A stretch of 64,000 nt of DNA from JACVRX01 sp963831385 (GTDB taxonomy: Bacteria > Actinomycetota > Actinomycetes > Jiangellales > Jiangellaceae), in contig CAWHPW010000011.1 of NCBI GenBank assembly GCA_963831385.1, positions 1-64,000 of the forward strand, read 5' to 3'. The position numbers and the translations under genes are program-made. Positions 9,230 through 19,499 of the stretch are shown here, in pieces. The notes under the pieces were generated by a model. That model saw nothing but the letters and a program-made list of their open reading frames with translations, was not told the origin of the DNA and searched no databases. Positions within the stretch are counted from its first letter, which is position 1, and every line of letters begins with the position of its first letter.

Positions 9230-11197
9230 GTGCCGGACCCTTCCACATATCGACCGGCGCCCGGCTCTGTCCCCGATGAGCCGGGCGTGTACCGGTTCAG
9301 CGACGCGACTGGACGGGTCCTGTATGTCGGCAAGGCGAAGAGCCTGCGATCCCGGCTGAACTCCTACTTCCAGGACCTCTACGCGCTGCATCCGCGCACG
9401 CTGGCGATGGTCACAAGCGCCGGCAAGGTCGAGTGGACCGTGGTGCGCAACGAGGTCGAGGCACTCCAGCTCGAGTACTCCTGGATCAAGGAGTTCGACC
9501 CCCGTTTCAACGTCCGCTACCGCGACGACAAGAGCTATCCGTATCTCTCCGTGACGCTCGACGAGGAGTTTCCTCGGGCCATGGTCATGCGTGGCGCCAA
9601 GAAGCGCGGGGTTCGATACTTCGGCCCGTACGCGCATGCCTGGGCGATCCGCGAGACCCTCGACCAACTGCTGCGGGTCTTTCCGGTGCGGAGCTGCTCC
9701 GCCGGGGTTTTTCGGCGGGCGGCGCAGGTCGGCCGGCCATGCCTGCTCGGCTACATCGGCAAATGCTCGGCCCCGTGCGTCGGCCGGGTGAGCGCCGACG
9801 AGCACCGGGAGATCGTCGACGATCTGGTGGCGTTTCTGGAGGGTCAGACGGCCAAGTACGTCCGCCGGCTGGAACGAGAGATGCGGGCCGCGGCGGGCGC
9901 CACCGACTACGAGCGTGCGGCCCGGTTGCGTGACGACATTGCGGCACTTCAGCGGGCGATGGAGCAGAACGCGGTCGTCTTGGGCGACGGTACAGACGCG
10001 GATGTCGTGGCGCTGGCCGAAGATCCACTCGAGGTCGCGGTACAGATCTTCTACGTCCGCGGCGGGCGGGTCCGTGGGCAGCGCGGCTGGGTCGCCGACA
10101 AAGCCGACGACGCTCCGACCGGCCAGCTGGTCGAACGATTCTTGCTCCAGCTCTACGGAGAGAACGGGGAGCAGGCGATACCGCGCGAGATCCTCGTCCC
10201 GGTGCTGCCCGAGGACCCGGAGGAAGCTGGTGCCCTCGGCGAGCTTCTCGCGGACCTGCGTGGCGGTCGGGTCGACATCCGGATTCCGCACCGTGGGGAC
10301 AAGCGGGCGCTGCTGGAGACCGTCGCCCGCAACGCTGCACAGGCGTTGGCCCTGCACAAGACGAAACGGGCGAGCGACCTCACGACGCGAAGCCGGGCGA
10401 TCGAGGAAATTCAGCACGCGCTCGGGCTGGCCGAGGCACCGCTGCGCATCGAGGCCTACGACGTATCCAATCTGCAGGGCACCGACGTCGTCGCATCACT
10501 CGTCGTCTTCGAGGATGGGCTGCCGCGCAAATCCGAATACCGTCGGTTTTCAGTCCGAGGGCACGATGGCTTCGACGACGTCGCGGCGATCAAGGAGGTG
10601 CTCAGCCGACGATTCCGGCGGCTGCGTGACGACCATGGTGGCGGTGTGGTCTCACAACCCATGGACCCGGAAACCGGCCGGCCACGGAAATTCGCCTATG
10701 CGCCGGGCCTGGTGGTCGTCGACGGCGGGCTGCCCCAGGTCAACGCCGCCCGGCTGGCGATGGACGAGGCGGGCGTCGCGGACATCCCGGTCATCGGCTT
10801 GGCGAAGCGGCTCGAAGAGGTCGTCGTCGACAGCTCTGACGACCCGGTGATCTTGCCGCGCGCCAGCGAAGGCCTCTACCTCTTGCAGCGGATCCGCGAC
10901 GAGGCGCACAGGTTCGCCATTGCCTACCACCGGCAGCGCCGTTCGCGGTCGATGGTCGACAGCCTGCTGGACGGTGTGCCTGGCTTGGGTCCGTCGCGCC
11001 GGAAGGCACTGCTGGCCAGATTCGGATCGCTCAAGCAACTGCGGACCGCCACCGCCGAGGAGATCACGCAGGTGCCTGGAATCGGGCGCCGCACCGCCGA
11101 AGCCGTCGTCGAGGCGGTCGCCGCGCGTCGGCCTGCCGTCGCGGTGAACATGACGACCGGTGAGATCCTCGAGCCGGATCACGCAGCGTCGACATGA
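9230..11197 (+). CDS. uvrC: Excinuclease ABC subunit C
   Basis: 655 aa; makes both incisions in nucleotide excision repair. The GIY-YIG nuclease domain is at the start (PGVYRFSDATGRVLYVGKAKSLRSRL), a UvrB-interacting UVR motif near 205-240, the RNase H-like C-terminal nuclease in the middle (IEAYDVSNLQGTDVVASLVVF and LVVVDGGLPQVNAA) and two helix-hairpin-helix motifs at the end (LDGVPGLGPSRRKALL, TQVPGIGRRTAEAV). Cysteines CLLGYIGKCSAPC match the family's cluster-binding region. GTG 9230 is chosen over TTG 9221 because TTG overlaps the -10 box. It is followed closely by rapZ-yvcK-whiA, a standard actinobacterial order. Confidence 0.97.
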   Translation: MPDPSTYRPAPGSVPDEPGVYRFSDATGRVLYVGKAKSLRSRLNSYFQDLYALHPRTLAMVTSAGKVEWTVVRNEVEALQLEYSWIKEFDPRFNVRYRDDKSYPYLSVTLDEEFPRAMVMRGAKKRGVRYFGPYAHAWAIRETLDQLLRVFPVRSCSAGVFRRAAQVGRPCLLGYIGKCSAPCVGRVSADEHREIVDDLVAFLEGQTAKYVRRLEREMRAAAGATDYERAARLRDDIAALQRAMEQNAVVLGDGTDADVVALAEDPLEVAVQIFYVRGGRVRGQRGWVADKADDAPTGQLVERFLLQLYGENGEQAIPREILVPVLPEDPEEAGALGELLADLRGGRVDIRIPHRGDKRALLETVARNAAQALALHKTKRASDLTTRSRAIEEIQHALGLAEAPLRIEAYDVSNLQGTDVVASLVVFEDGLPRKSEYRRFSVRGHDGFDDVAAIKEVLSRRFRRLRDDHGGGVVSQPMDPETGRPRKFAYAPGLVVVDGGLPQVNAARLAMDEAGVADIPVIGLAKRLEEVVVDSSDDPVILPRASEGLYLLQRIRDEAHRFAIAYHRQRRSRSMVDSLLDGVPGLGPSRRKALLARFGSLKQLRTATAEEITQVPGIGRRTAEAVVEAVAARRPAVAVNMTTGEILEPDHAAST

Positions 11198-11210
11198 CGG
11201 GAGGGCGGTG

Positions 11211-12074
11211 GTGAGCCCGGACGGTCCCGAACTGCTGGTGGTGACTGGCATGTCCGGCGCCGGTAAGACTGCGGCCACCGCATCGCTGGACGACCTGGGA
11301 TGGTTCGTCGTCGACAACCTGCCACCGTCGCTTCTGATGGAGCTGGTCGACATCGTGACCGAGCGCACCGATCACCGTCGGATCGCAGTGGTCGCCGACG
11401 TTCGTGGCGGCGTGTTCTTCGGGGAACTTCGCGGCGCTCTCGACGAGCTCGCTGCTCGAGGCGTCCGCCCACAGGTGCTCTTCCTCGAGGCGGGCGACGA
11501 GGCGCTGGTGCGGCGGTTCGAGTCGGCCCGGCGACCGCATCCGTTGCAGGGCGAAGGGCGCGTGCTCGAGGCCATCAGCCGGGAGCGCGAACTGCTGGCG
11601 GAGCTGCGTACGACCGCCGACCTCGTCGTGGACACGTCGGTGCTCAACGTGCATGAGCTCGCCGGCCGCATCCGCACGGCCTTCGCCGGCCCAGACGTCG
11701 GACTGCAGGTCATCGTGGTGTCCTTCGGCTACAAGTACGGGATACCGGTCGACGCTGACGTCGTGGCGGACATGCGGTTCCTGCCCAACCCGCACTGGGT
11801 CGCGCATCTGCGCCCGCAGACCGGGCGCGATGTCGAGGTGAGCGACTACGTGCTCGGCCAGCCAGGCGCTGGGGAGTTCCTGGACCGCTACACCGAATTG
11901 TTGGGGTCGATGGCCGACGGCTATCTGCGGGAGGGCAAGCGGTTCGTCACCGTCGGCGTGGGTTGCACAGGCGGAAAGCACCGCAGTGTGGCAATGAGCG
12001 AGGCTCTCGCGGCTCGGCTGCGCAAGCAGGGCGTCGACACCATCGTGGTCCACCGCGACCTTGGCCGGGAATGA
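11211..12074 (+). CDS. rapZ: RapZ-family nucleotide-binding protein
   Basis: 287 aa P-loop protein. Walker A is GMSGAGKTAA near residue 12; the C-terminal domain carries VSFGYKYGIP and GVGCTGGKHRSV, both typical. In E. coli RapZ guides RNase E to a small RNA; the role in actinobacteria is not settled. GTG 11211 is chosen because GGGAGG sits five bases upstream; the frame stays open further into uvrC. It lies 13 bases after uvrC and overlaps yvcK by ATGA. Confidence 0.93.
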   Translation: MSPDGPELLVVTGMSGAGKTAATASLDDLGWFVVDNLPPSLLMELVDIVTERTDHRRIAVVADVRGGVFFGELRGALDELAARGVRPQVLFLEAGDEALVRRFESARRPHPLQGEGRVLEAISRERELLAELRTTADLVVDTSVLNVHELAGRIRTAFAGPDVGLQVIVVSFGYKYGIPVDADVVADMRFLPNPHWVAHLRPQTGRDVEVSDYVLGQPGAGEFLDRYTELLGSMADGYLREGKRFVTVGVGCTGGKHRSVAMSEALAARLRKQGVDTIVVHRDLGRE

Positions 12075-13066
12075 CCGGCCCTGATGAGGCCCGTCGATTG
12101 GCGGGTCCCAGAGTCGTAGCCCTCGGCGGTGGACACGGCCTGGCTGCGTCGCTGTCCGCATTGCGTCGGGTCAGCGGTCGGCTCACGGCCGTCGTCACCG
12201 TCGCCGACGACGGCGGGTCGAGCGGTCGCCTGCGCCGGGAGCTGGGTGTGCTGCCGCCAGGCGACCTGCGGATGGCATTGGCCGCGCTCTGCGGTGACGA
12301 CGAGTGGGGGCGAACCTGGGCCCGAGTCCTGCAGCATCGCTTCGCGAGCAAGGGAGAGCTGCACAACCACGCTGCCGGCAACTTGCTCATCGTGGCGTTG
12401 TGGGAGCTGCTGGGCGGCCATGTCGAGGGCCTTGACTGGGTGGCGCGCCTGCTCGGTGCTCAAGGTCGCGTGCTGCCGATGTCGTCGACGGCGCTGAACA
12501 TCCATGCGCTAGTCGGTCGGATCGATGGCGACGGCCGGGTAACGCGCGAGATGGACACGGTCATCGGCCAGCATGCCGTGGCGACCGCACCAGGTCCGGT
12601 CGTGGCGGTCGAGCTCGTGCCGGCCGACCCGCCGGCTTGTCCGGAAGCGCTCGCGGCAATCGCCGAGGCCGACTGGGTGGTGTTCGGCCCCGGCTCGTGG
12701 TTCAGCAGCGTGATTCCGCATCTGCTCGTTCCCGAACTGCGTCAAGCTCTGCTGGAGACCCCGGCCCGCCGGCTGGTCACGCTGAACCTCTCCACCGAAG
12801 GTGGTGAGACTGAAGGCTTCACCCCGGAGATGCATCTCGAGGTGCTCGGCGCCTATGCCCCTGACCTGCATCTGGATGCCGTCGTGGCCGACCCGAGCTC
12901 GATTCCGGACGAGGCGATGCTGCGCCGCGTGGCGGCAGAGTTCGGAGCAGAGCTCACGGTCGCGGAAATCGCGAGAGCCGACGGAACCCCTCGGCACGAC
13001 CCGGAGCGGCTCGCAGATGCCTACGCCGACACCTTTGCTCGTGGCAGGATCGGCCCATGGCGATGA
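12071..13066 (+). CDS. yvcK: YvcK/CofD-like family protein
   Basis: 331 aa. Rossmann-like protein of the gluconeogenesis-factor/CofD family, with VVALGGGHGLAASL at the start, VADDGGSSGRLR for nucleotide or sugar-nucleotide binding, and VFGPGSWFSSVIPHLLVP in the second half. In firmicutes YvcK is needed for growth on gluconeogenic carbon and for cell shape, and binds UDP-sugars. The ATG lies in the rapZ stop (ATGA) and the 3' end overlaps whiA by ten bases, so the three are translated from one mRNA. Confidence 0.92.
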   Translation: MTGPDEARRLAGPRVVALGGGHGLAASLSALRRVSGRLTAVVTVADDGGSSGRLRRELGVLPPGDLRMALAALCGDDEWGRTWARVLQHRFASKGELHNHAAGNLLIVALWELLGGHVEGLDWVARLLGAQGRVLPMSSTALNIHALVGRIDGDGRVTREMDTVIGQHAVATAPGPVVAVELVPADPPACPEALAAIAEADWVVFGPGSWFSSVIPHLLVPELRQALLETPARRLVTLNLSTEGGETEGFTPEMHLEVLGAYAPDLHLDAVVADPSSIPDEAMLRRVAAEFGAELTVAEIARADGTPRHDPERLADAYADTFARGRIGPWR

Positions 13067-14037
13067 CGGCGTCGGTGAAGGACGAGCTGGCCCGCCTGGA
13101 TGTCACCAAGTCGTGCTGCCGAAAAGCTGAAGTGTCTGCCCTACTGCGCTTCGGTGGTGGCCTGCACATCGTGAACGGGCGCATCGTCGTCGAGGCCGAG
13201 CTGGATACCGGAGTTGCGGCACGCCGCCTCCGTCGGAACATCGCCGAGGTCTTCGGGCACGAGAGCGACATCGCCGTGGTGTCACCCAGCGGTCTGCGCA
13301 AAGGCAGCCGTTATGTGGTCCGCGTGGTGGCCGCAGGTGAGGCGCTGGCCCGCCAAACCGGGCTGATCGACGCCAGCGGCCGCCCGGTTCGCGGCCTGCC
13401 GCCTCAGGTGGTCTCGGGCTCCATGTGTGACGCCGAAGCAGCGTGGCGAGGTGCCTTCCTGGCGCATGGCTCACTGACCGAGCCGGGCCGGTCGTCGGCG
13501 ATCGAGGTCACGTGTCCGGGTCCGGAGGCTGCCCTCGCGCTTGTGGGCGCGGCTCGGCGCGTGGGCATCCAGGCCAAGGCGCGCGACGTCCGGGGAGTCG
13601 ACCGGGTCGTCGTCCGCGACGGTGACGCCATCGGGGCCTTGCTGACCCGGCTGGGCGCCCACGACAGCGTGCTCGCCTGGGAAGAGCGACGGATGCGCCG
13701 CGAGGTGCGCGCCACCGCCAACCGACTGGCGAACTTCGACGACGCCAACCTGCGCCGGTCGGCGCGCGCCGCGGTGGCGGCCGGCGCACGGGTGGAGCGG
13801 GCGTTGGAAATTCTCGGCCCCGAGGTGCCCGACCACCTGCGGGTCGCCGGGGAGCTGCGTCTCGAACACAAGCAGGCGAGTCTGGAAGAGCTGGGCCAGC
13901 TCTCGTCGCCCCCGATGACGAAGGACGCTGTGGCCGGCCGGATCCGCCGATTGCTGGCGATGGCCGACCGGCGTGCGGCCGAGCTCGGTATTCCCGGAAC
14001 CGACGCCAACCTGACCCCGGAGATGCTCGAGGCGTAG
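13057..14037 (+). CDS. whiA: Sporulation/cell-division regulator WhiA
   Basis: 326 aa. The N-terminal LAGLIDADG-like domain has CCRKAEVSALLRFGGGLH and the C-terminal helix-turn-helix has LEHKQASLEELGQLSSPPMTKDAVAGRIRRLL. In Streptomyces WhiA acts with WhiB to switch on division genes; in non-sporulating relatives it is still conserved. It starts within yvcK. After it the strand switches, so it ends the uvrC operon. Confidence 0.95.
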   Translation: MAMTASVKDELARLDVTKSCCRKAEVSALLRFGGGLHIVNGRIVVEAELDTGVAARRLRRNIAEVFGHESDIAVVSPSGLRKGSRYVVRVVAAGEALARQTGLIDASGRPVRGLPPQVVSGSMCDAEAAWRGAFLAHGSLTEPGRSSAIEVTCPGPEAALALVGAARRVGIQAKARDVRGVDRVVVRDGDAIGALLTRLGAHDSVLAWEERRMRREVRATANRLANFDDANLRRSARAAVAAGARVERALEILGPEVPDHLRVAGELRLEHKQASLEELGQLSSPPMTKDAVAGRIRRLLAMADRRAAELGIPGTDANLTPEMLEA

Positions 14038-14064
14038 GTCACCGACGCGGCCGGAGGCGCATGC

Positions 14065-14508
14065 TCAGCCGGTCGCCGCAGCCCGGGCGCGCTCGGCGAT
14101 CTCCTCCTGCGTCAGGTCCTCGACGTGGGTCGCGATGAGCCACGAATGACCGAATGGGTCGTAGACCTCACCGAGGCGGTCTCCCCAGAACTGGTCCTTG
14201 GGCTCCATCGTGAGCTCCGCACCCGCGTCGACGGCGCGACTCACAGCGACGTCGACGTCGTCGACGTACACGAGCACGCTCGCGGTCGCGCCACCCAGCA
14301 CCTTCGGCGGTCGCGTGGAGAACCATGGGAGTGGATCGCAGATCATCACGGACTGCCCCGCGATCTCGAGTTCCGCGTGCGCGATCTGGCCATTCGGACC
14401 GTCCAGCCTCAGCACTTCGTTCGCATCGAATGCCTTCGTGTAGAAGTCGATCGCCCCCACCGCGTCATGCACCGTCAAGTACGGAGCGACACCCGTTGTC
14501 ATGGCCAT
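14065..14508 (-). CDS. VOC-family protein (PhnB-like glyoxalase fold)
   Basis: 147 aa with paired beta-alpha-beta-beta-beta modules: APYLTVHDAVGAIDFYTKAF, then ELEIAGQSVMICD, and YVDDVDVAVSRAVDAGAEL with the end DPFGHSWLIATH. This matches the PhnB-like branch of the vicinal oxygen chelate superfamily. The substrate is unknown. GGGGAGGAAG precedes the ATG. It is single and convergent to whiA. Confidence 0.85.
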   Translation of the reverse strand: MAMTTGVAPYLTVHDAVGAIDFYTKAFDANEVLRLDGPNGQIAHAELEIAGQSVMICDPLPWFSTRPPKVLGGATASVLVYVDDVDVAVSRAVDAGAELTMEPKDQFWGDRLGEVYDPFGHSWLIATHVEDLTQEEIAERARAAATG

Positions 14509-14573
14509 GCTTCCTCCCCATCGCCAACTAGTCGGCCCAGACGCTAGGCCGCGAGGAACCCTCCTGTCTGCTC

Positions 14574-14588
14574 CCGGACGAAGTCCGG
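14574..14588 (+). other. Small perfect hairpin in the gap upstream region
   Basis: CCGGAC (14574-14579) and GTCCGG (14583-14588) pair around a three-base loop. It lies between the divergent VOC and gap genes, upstream of the likely gap promoter. Its role is unknown. Confidence 0.25.
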
Positions 14589-14661
14589 ATCACCTGTTCC
14601 GGCCGGGCAGACGTCGAGCTCGGTGCGGTGACTCAGCTTCGCAGTGCCTCGGTGGATGTCA

Positions 14662-14667
14662 TAGGGT
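14662..14667 (+). promoter_or_regulatory. Possible -10 box (TAGGGT) of the gap-pgk-tpiA operon
   Basis: TAGGGT stands 81 bases before the gap ATG, leaving a leader with GAAGGAG (about 14731-14737) as ribosome site. The -35 region is not clear. Confidence 0.3.
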
Positions 14668-14748
14668 CGGGTGTCGGTTTCCACGACGACGTAGGCGACC
14701 TCGCCAGCCCGGCGCGAGACGCCGGTTCGTGAAGGAGTCTCGAGTCCC

Positions 14749-15756
14749 ATGACCATCCGTGTTGGCATCAACGGCTTCGGCCGCATCGGCCGCAACTTCT
14801 ACCGGGCCGTCCTCGCGCAGGGCGCCGACGACATCGAGCTGGTTGGCGTCAACGACCTGACTGACAACAAGAGTCTCGCCCACCTGCTGAAGTACGACTC
14901 GATCCTCGGCCGCCTCGACGCCGAGGTCGGCTATGCCGGGGATGAGATCACGGTGGCGGGCCACTCCTTCAAGTCGCTGGAGGAGCGCGACCCGGCCAAC
15001 CTGCCCTGGAAGGAACTCGGCGCCGACATCGTCATCGAGTCGACGGGCCTGTTCACCGATGCAACCAAGGCGAAGGCACACATCGACGGCGGAGCCAAGA
15101 AGGTGATCATCTCCGCACCGGCGAAGAATGAGGACGTCACCGTCGTCATGGGGGTGAACCACGAGACATACGACCCGGACGCGCACTCGATCATCTCGAT
15201 GGCGTCGTGCACCACCAACTGTCTGGCGCCGATGGCCAAGGTGGTCAATGACGCGTTCGGTATCGAACGCGGCCTGATGACGACCATCCACGCGTACACC
15301 CAGGACCAGAACCTGCAGGACGGGCCGCACAAGGACCTCCGCCGGGCTCGGGCCGCCGCTCTCAACATCGTCCCGACCAGCACCGGCGCGGCGAAGGCGA
15401 TCGGTCTGGTGCTGCCGGAGCTCAAGGGCAAGCTCGACGGCTTCGCCTTGCGGGTCCCGACACCGACCGGCTCGGTCACCGACCTGACGGCGACGGTCAG
15501 CCGCGAGGTCTCCGTCGAGGAAGTCAACGCGGCCGTGAAAGCGGCAGCCGACGGCGAACTCAAGGGCTACCTGTCCTACACCGAGGACCCGATCGTCTCG
15601 ACCGATATCGTCACCGACCCGTCGTCGTGCATCTTCGACTCCGGCCTGACCCGCACGATCGGGAACCAGGTCAAAGTGGTCGGCTGGTACGACAACGAGT
15701 GGGGATTCTCCAATCGGCTGATCGACCTGATCCGGCTCGTCGGCCCGGGCATCTGA
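14749..15756 (+). CDS. gap: Glyceraldehyde-3-phosphate dehydrogenase
   Basis: 335 aa; converts glyceraldehyde 3-phosphate to 1,3-bisphosphoglycerate with NAD. The N-terminus MTIRVGINGFGRIGRNF is the dinucleotide-binding loop; the catalytic cysteine is in SMASCTTNCLAPM, the catalytic His in MTTIHAYTQDQ, and WYDNEWGFSNRL closes the protein. First gene of gap-pgk-tpiA. Confidence 0.98.
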   Translation: MTIRVGINGFGRIGRNFYRAVLAQGADDIELVGVNDLTDNKSLAHLLKYDSILGRLDAEVGYAGDEITVAGHSFKSLEERDPANLPWKELGADIVIESTGLFTDATKAKAHIDGGAKKVIISAPAKNEDVTVVMGVNHETYDPDAHSIISMASCTTNCLAPMAKVVNDAFGIERGLMTTIHAYTQDQNLQDGPHKDLRRARAAALNIVPTSTGAAKAIGLVLPELKGKLDGFALRVPTPTGSVTDLTATVSREVSVEEVNAAVKAAADGELKGYLSYTEDPIVSTDIVTDPSSCIFDSGLTRTIGNQVKVVGWYDNEWGFSNRLIDLIRLVGPGI

Positions 15757-15762
15757 CGCCGC

Positions 15763-16953
<1,191 letters not shown>

Positions 16954-16956
16954 TAC

Positions 16957-17751
16957 GTGCCGACCGACTCGCGCCGGCCGTTGATGGCCGGGAACTGGAA
17001 GATGAACCTCAATCACCTCGAGGCCATCGCACTGGTGCAGAAGCTGGCGTTCTCCCTCACCGACGAGGACTTCGACGCCGTCGAGGTCGCGGTGCTACCG
17101 CCGTTCACCCATATTCGGTCGGTCCAAACCCTGGTCGACGGCGACAAGCTCCGCATCCAATATGGCGCGCAGGACCTGTCCGAGCACGGCGACGGTGCCT
17201 ACACCGGTGACATTTCCGGCGCCATGCTGGCCAAGCTCGGCTGCTCCTACGTGGTCGTCGGGCACTCGGAGCGGCGACAGTTCCACGCCGAGGACGACGC
17301 GCTGGTCAACCGGAAGGTCAAAGCATCGCTCCGGCACGACCTGGTTCCCATTGTGTGCATCGGGGAGGGTCTCGACGTCCGGCAGCAAGGCGGGCACGTC
17401 GAGCACACGCTGTCCCAGTTGAAGGGTGCCCTGGGCGGCGTGACGCCGGACCAGGCAGCGGTGCTCGTGGTCGCGTACGAGCCGGTGTGGGCCATCGGCA
17501 CTGGCGAGGTGGCGACGCCCGAGGATGCCCAGGAGGTGTGCGCCGCGATCCGGCGCCGGCTCGGGGAGTTGTACTCAGCGGAGCTGGCCGATTCGGTCCG
17601 GGTTCTCTACGGCGGCTCGGTCAAGGCTGACAACATCGGGCCGATCATGGCCCAACCCGACGTCGACGGCGCCTTGGTCGGCGGCGCCAGCCTGGACCCG
17701 GAGGGCTTTACGGCTATTTGCCGTTTCGCCTCGCCCGGGCGCTGGCGATGA
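16957..17751 (+). CDS. tpiA: Triosephosphate isomerase
   Basis: 264 aa TIM barrel. MAGNWKMNLNHLEA holds the substrate-binding Asn and catalytic Lys, VVGHSERR the electrophilic His, and AYEPVWAIGTGEVATPEDA the catalytic Glu with the flexible loop. GTG 16957 is preceded by GGAGG inside the end of pgk. In many actinobacteria secG follows directly; here it lies 6.5 kb further on. Confidence 0.97.
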   Translation: MPTDSRRPLMAGNWKMNLNHLEAIALVQKLAFSLTDEDFDAVEVAVLPPFTHIRSVQTLVDGDKLRIQYGAQDLSEHGDGAYTGDISGAMLAKLGCSYVVVGHSERRQFHAEDDALVNRKVKASLRHDLVPIVCIGEGLDVRQQGGHVEHTLSQLKGALGGVTPDQAAVLVVAYEPVWAIGTGEVATPEDAQEVCAAIRRRLGELYSAELADSVRVLYGGSVKADNIGPIMAQPDVDGALVGGASLDPEGFTAICRFASPGRWR

Positions 17752-17816
17752 TCGATGTGCGAAGTGTGGAGACTTGACGACGCCAAGGATGGCGGTGTGC
17801 TGCTCGGGCACAGTGG

Positions 17817-17996
17817 TCACGCCTCCGACACCTCGGCGATCGCAGACTCGGTCTTGGCTCCCCGGCTACGCGCCTCCAAATAGCGGAGGTAGTCCGGATA
17901 GAAGTCGGCCGGGATGACGACCGGTACGCGAAAGCCGAACAGGTCGAGGCGGTCGAGGATGGTGCGGATGTGTTGATCGTGGCTTGCGCCGCTCAT
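17817..17996 (-). CDS. Small unknown protein with LFG...YL motif
   Basis: 59 aa, family not recognised. ATG 17996 follows a strong GGAGGGAGA; an open frame extends further upstream but without a site. The centre reads LDLFGFRVPVVIPADFYPDYLRYLEA. A similar stretch occurs in the 45-aa protein at 20348-20485, so the two may be distant relatives. It could be a small regulatory or partner protein; nothing in it points to an enzyme. Confidence 0.55.
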   Translation of the reverse strand: MSGASHDQHIRTILDRLDLFGFRVPVVIPADFYPDYLRYLEARSRGAKTESAIAEVSEA

Positions 17997-18181
17997 GTCG
18001 TCTCCCTCCGCTATCTCGTGTTCGTTGAGAGAAACGCACGGGATTGGCCGAGAGTGCACTCGTGACCGCGCGGACGTCGGCCTCGTCACGCCGCGTGGTC
18101 TCGACGGGACCAAGTCGTGCCATGTGCGGGATCCAGCTGGCGGAGTCGAGGAGCCTGGGCCTAGAGCTGGGCTGGCCGTAC

Positions 18182-18826
18182 CTAACTGCCGGTCAGTTCG
18201 GTGAATATGGGGTCGTCGCGGATAGGATCCAAGTCCGAATCGCTCATCGCGGACGCGCGAAACTCCTCTGACATGTCGATCGCATGTCGCAGGTGATCGA
18301 GCGCGTCAACCGTCCGGCCAGAGAGGCTCTCGCAGCAGGCGAGGTTGTAGAACAACAGGGCATACTGCGGAGAGGCTTCGACCAGGACTCGCAGGCGGTC
18401 GGCGACTTCGGCGTACTCGCCCGCCTCGTAGAGTGGGGCGAGCGGAGCCCAGAGCTCCCAGCCGCGGGGCTCGTACGCTCTTCCCGGCGTGCCTTCGATC
18501 AAGACGATGGTCGTCCCTGCCCCCTCCGCGGTCGCCGTTCGCTTGACGCCGGGAGGGGCGTAGATGAAGGTTCCGGCTGGCGCGTCTACCCGGTCGTCGT
18601 CAAGCTCGAACACGGCGTGGCCTCGCATCACGAGGAAGAGCTCCTGATCTGAGGTCGGGTCGCCCTCGTCGTGTGCATCGATGATCAGGTCGCCCGCGGA
18701 ACGGGCTGTCCACGCCGTGGCACCGAACGCTGTGATGCCGAGGTGGTGGCGGATCGGCCGATAGTGACAGCGCCCGTCGACCAGCTCGTCGATCTCGTCC
18801 AGATGCGCAACCGCGTAACCAGCCAT
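18182..18826 (-). CDS. Cupin-domain protein with TPR-like C-terminus
   Basis: 214 aa. The first two thirds form a cupin barrel (about 40-115: DQELFLVMRGHAVFELDD, then APAGTFIYAPPGVKRTATA). The last third (about 125-210) is helical and reads like a tetratricopeptide repeat (YALLFYNLACCESLSGRTVDALDHLRHAIDMSEEFR). Of the usual cupin metal ligands few histidines remain, so it may be a sensor or binding protein rather than an enzyme. AAGGGG precedes the ATG. Function unknown. Confidence 0.75.
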   Translation of the reverse strand: MAGYAVAHLDEIDELVDGRCHYRPIRHHLGITAFGATAWTARSAGDLIIDAHDEGDPTSDQELFLVMRGHAVFELDDDRVDAPAGTFIYAPPGVKRTATAEGAGTTIVLIEGTPGRAYEPRGWELWAPLAPLYEAGEYAEVADRLRVLVEASPQYALLFYNLACCESLSGRTVDALDHLRHAIDMSEEFRASAMSDSDLDPIRDDPIFTELTGS

Positions 18827-18956
18827 GAGAACCCCTTCATCGTCGTCATTCGCACTTTCCAGCGAGCCGTCCGCGGCGCGAGACCCGCCGCTTGGTCCAC
18901 GCGCCTAGTGTCACACTCGGTTGACAAACGGCTGGCTACTTGACGACCGTCGGAGG

Positions 18957-19499
18957 GTGCACTACGACCTGTCGACCCTGGAAGCCGGTATCGGCGAGCT
19001 TCGCCGTGCACCTGCTGACGTCGGCACGGTCGAACTCATCGTCCGCCGCCCGGCAGAGAACGAGCGCGAGATACTCAGCGATGCACAGCTGGACACCGGG
19101 GATGGCATGGTCGGCGACGGCTGGCTAGCGAGAGACGGTGATGTGTGGCGACAAGTCACCGTGATGAATGCTCGGGCCGTCGCGCTGTTGGCGGGACCGC
19201 GTGACCGGTGGCCGCTTGCCGGCGACCAGCTCTATGTCGATTTCGATCTGAGCGCCGAGAACCTGCCACCCGGGGCCCAGGTCGAGGTCGGAACAGCCAT
19301 CCTCGAGGTGAGTGGCAAGCCGCACCGTGGATGCAAGAAGTTCTCGGCGCGATACGGGCTCGACGCGCTGCGGTTCGTGAACTCCAGGACTGGTCGTGCC
19401 TTGAACCTTCGTGGCATCAACGCCCGGGTCGTGCGCTCAGGCGTCGTCCGCGCTGGCGATACGGTCCGCAAGCTGAACAGCGGCGGTCCGTCGACCTGA
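18957..19499 (+). CDS. MOSC-domain protein
   Basis: 180 aa. MOSC domains bind molybdenum cofactor or carry sulfur. VELIVRRPAENEREIL is the usual opening, GDGWL and GDQLYVDFDLSAENLPPG the middle, and EVSGKPHRGCKKFSARYG holds the conserved cysteine. GTG 18957 matches the normal N-terminus of this small stand-alone family (VHYDLSTLEAGIGELRRAP); TTG 18921 is possible. Its end overlaps the end of the Rrf2 remnant by 63 bases. Lying next to nitrate-respiration remnants, it may once have served molybdoenzymes, but that is inference. Confidence 0.85.
   Translation: MHYDLSTLEAGIGELRRAPADVGTVELIVRRPAENEREILSDAQLDTGDGMVGDGWLARDGDVWRQVTVMNARAVALLAGPRDRWPLAGDQLYVDFDLSAENLPPGAQVEVGTAILEVSGKPHRGCKKFSARYGLDALRFVNSRTGRALNLRGINARVVRSGVVRAGDTVRKLNSGGPST

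Noticed and set aside
14501..14752. ORF of 83 aa between the VOC gene and gap
   Set aside because: It is Arg/Pro-rich, lacks a ribosome site and covers the probable gap promoter.
18921..18926. TTGACA as a -35 box for the MOSC gene
   Set aside because: No -10 box stands 16-18 bases downstream; the match is probably chance.
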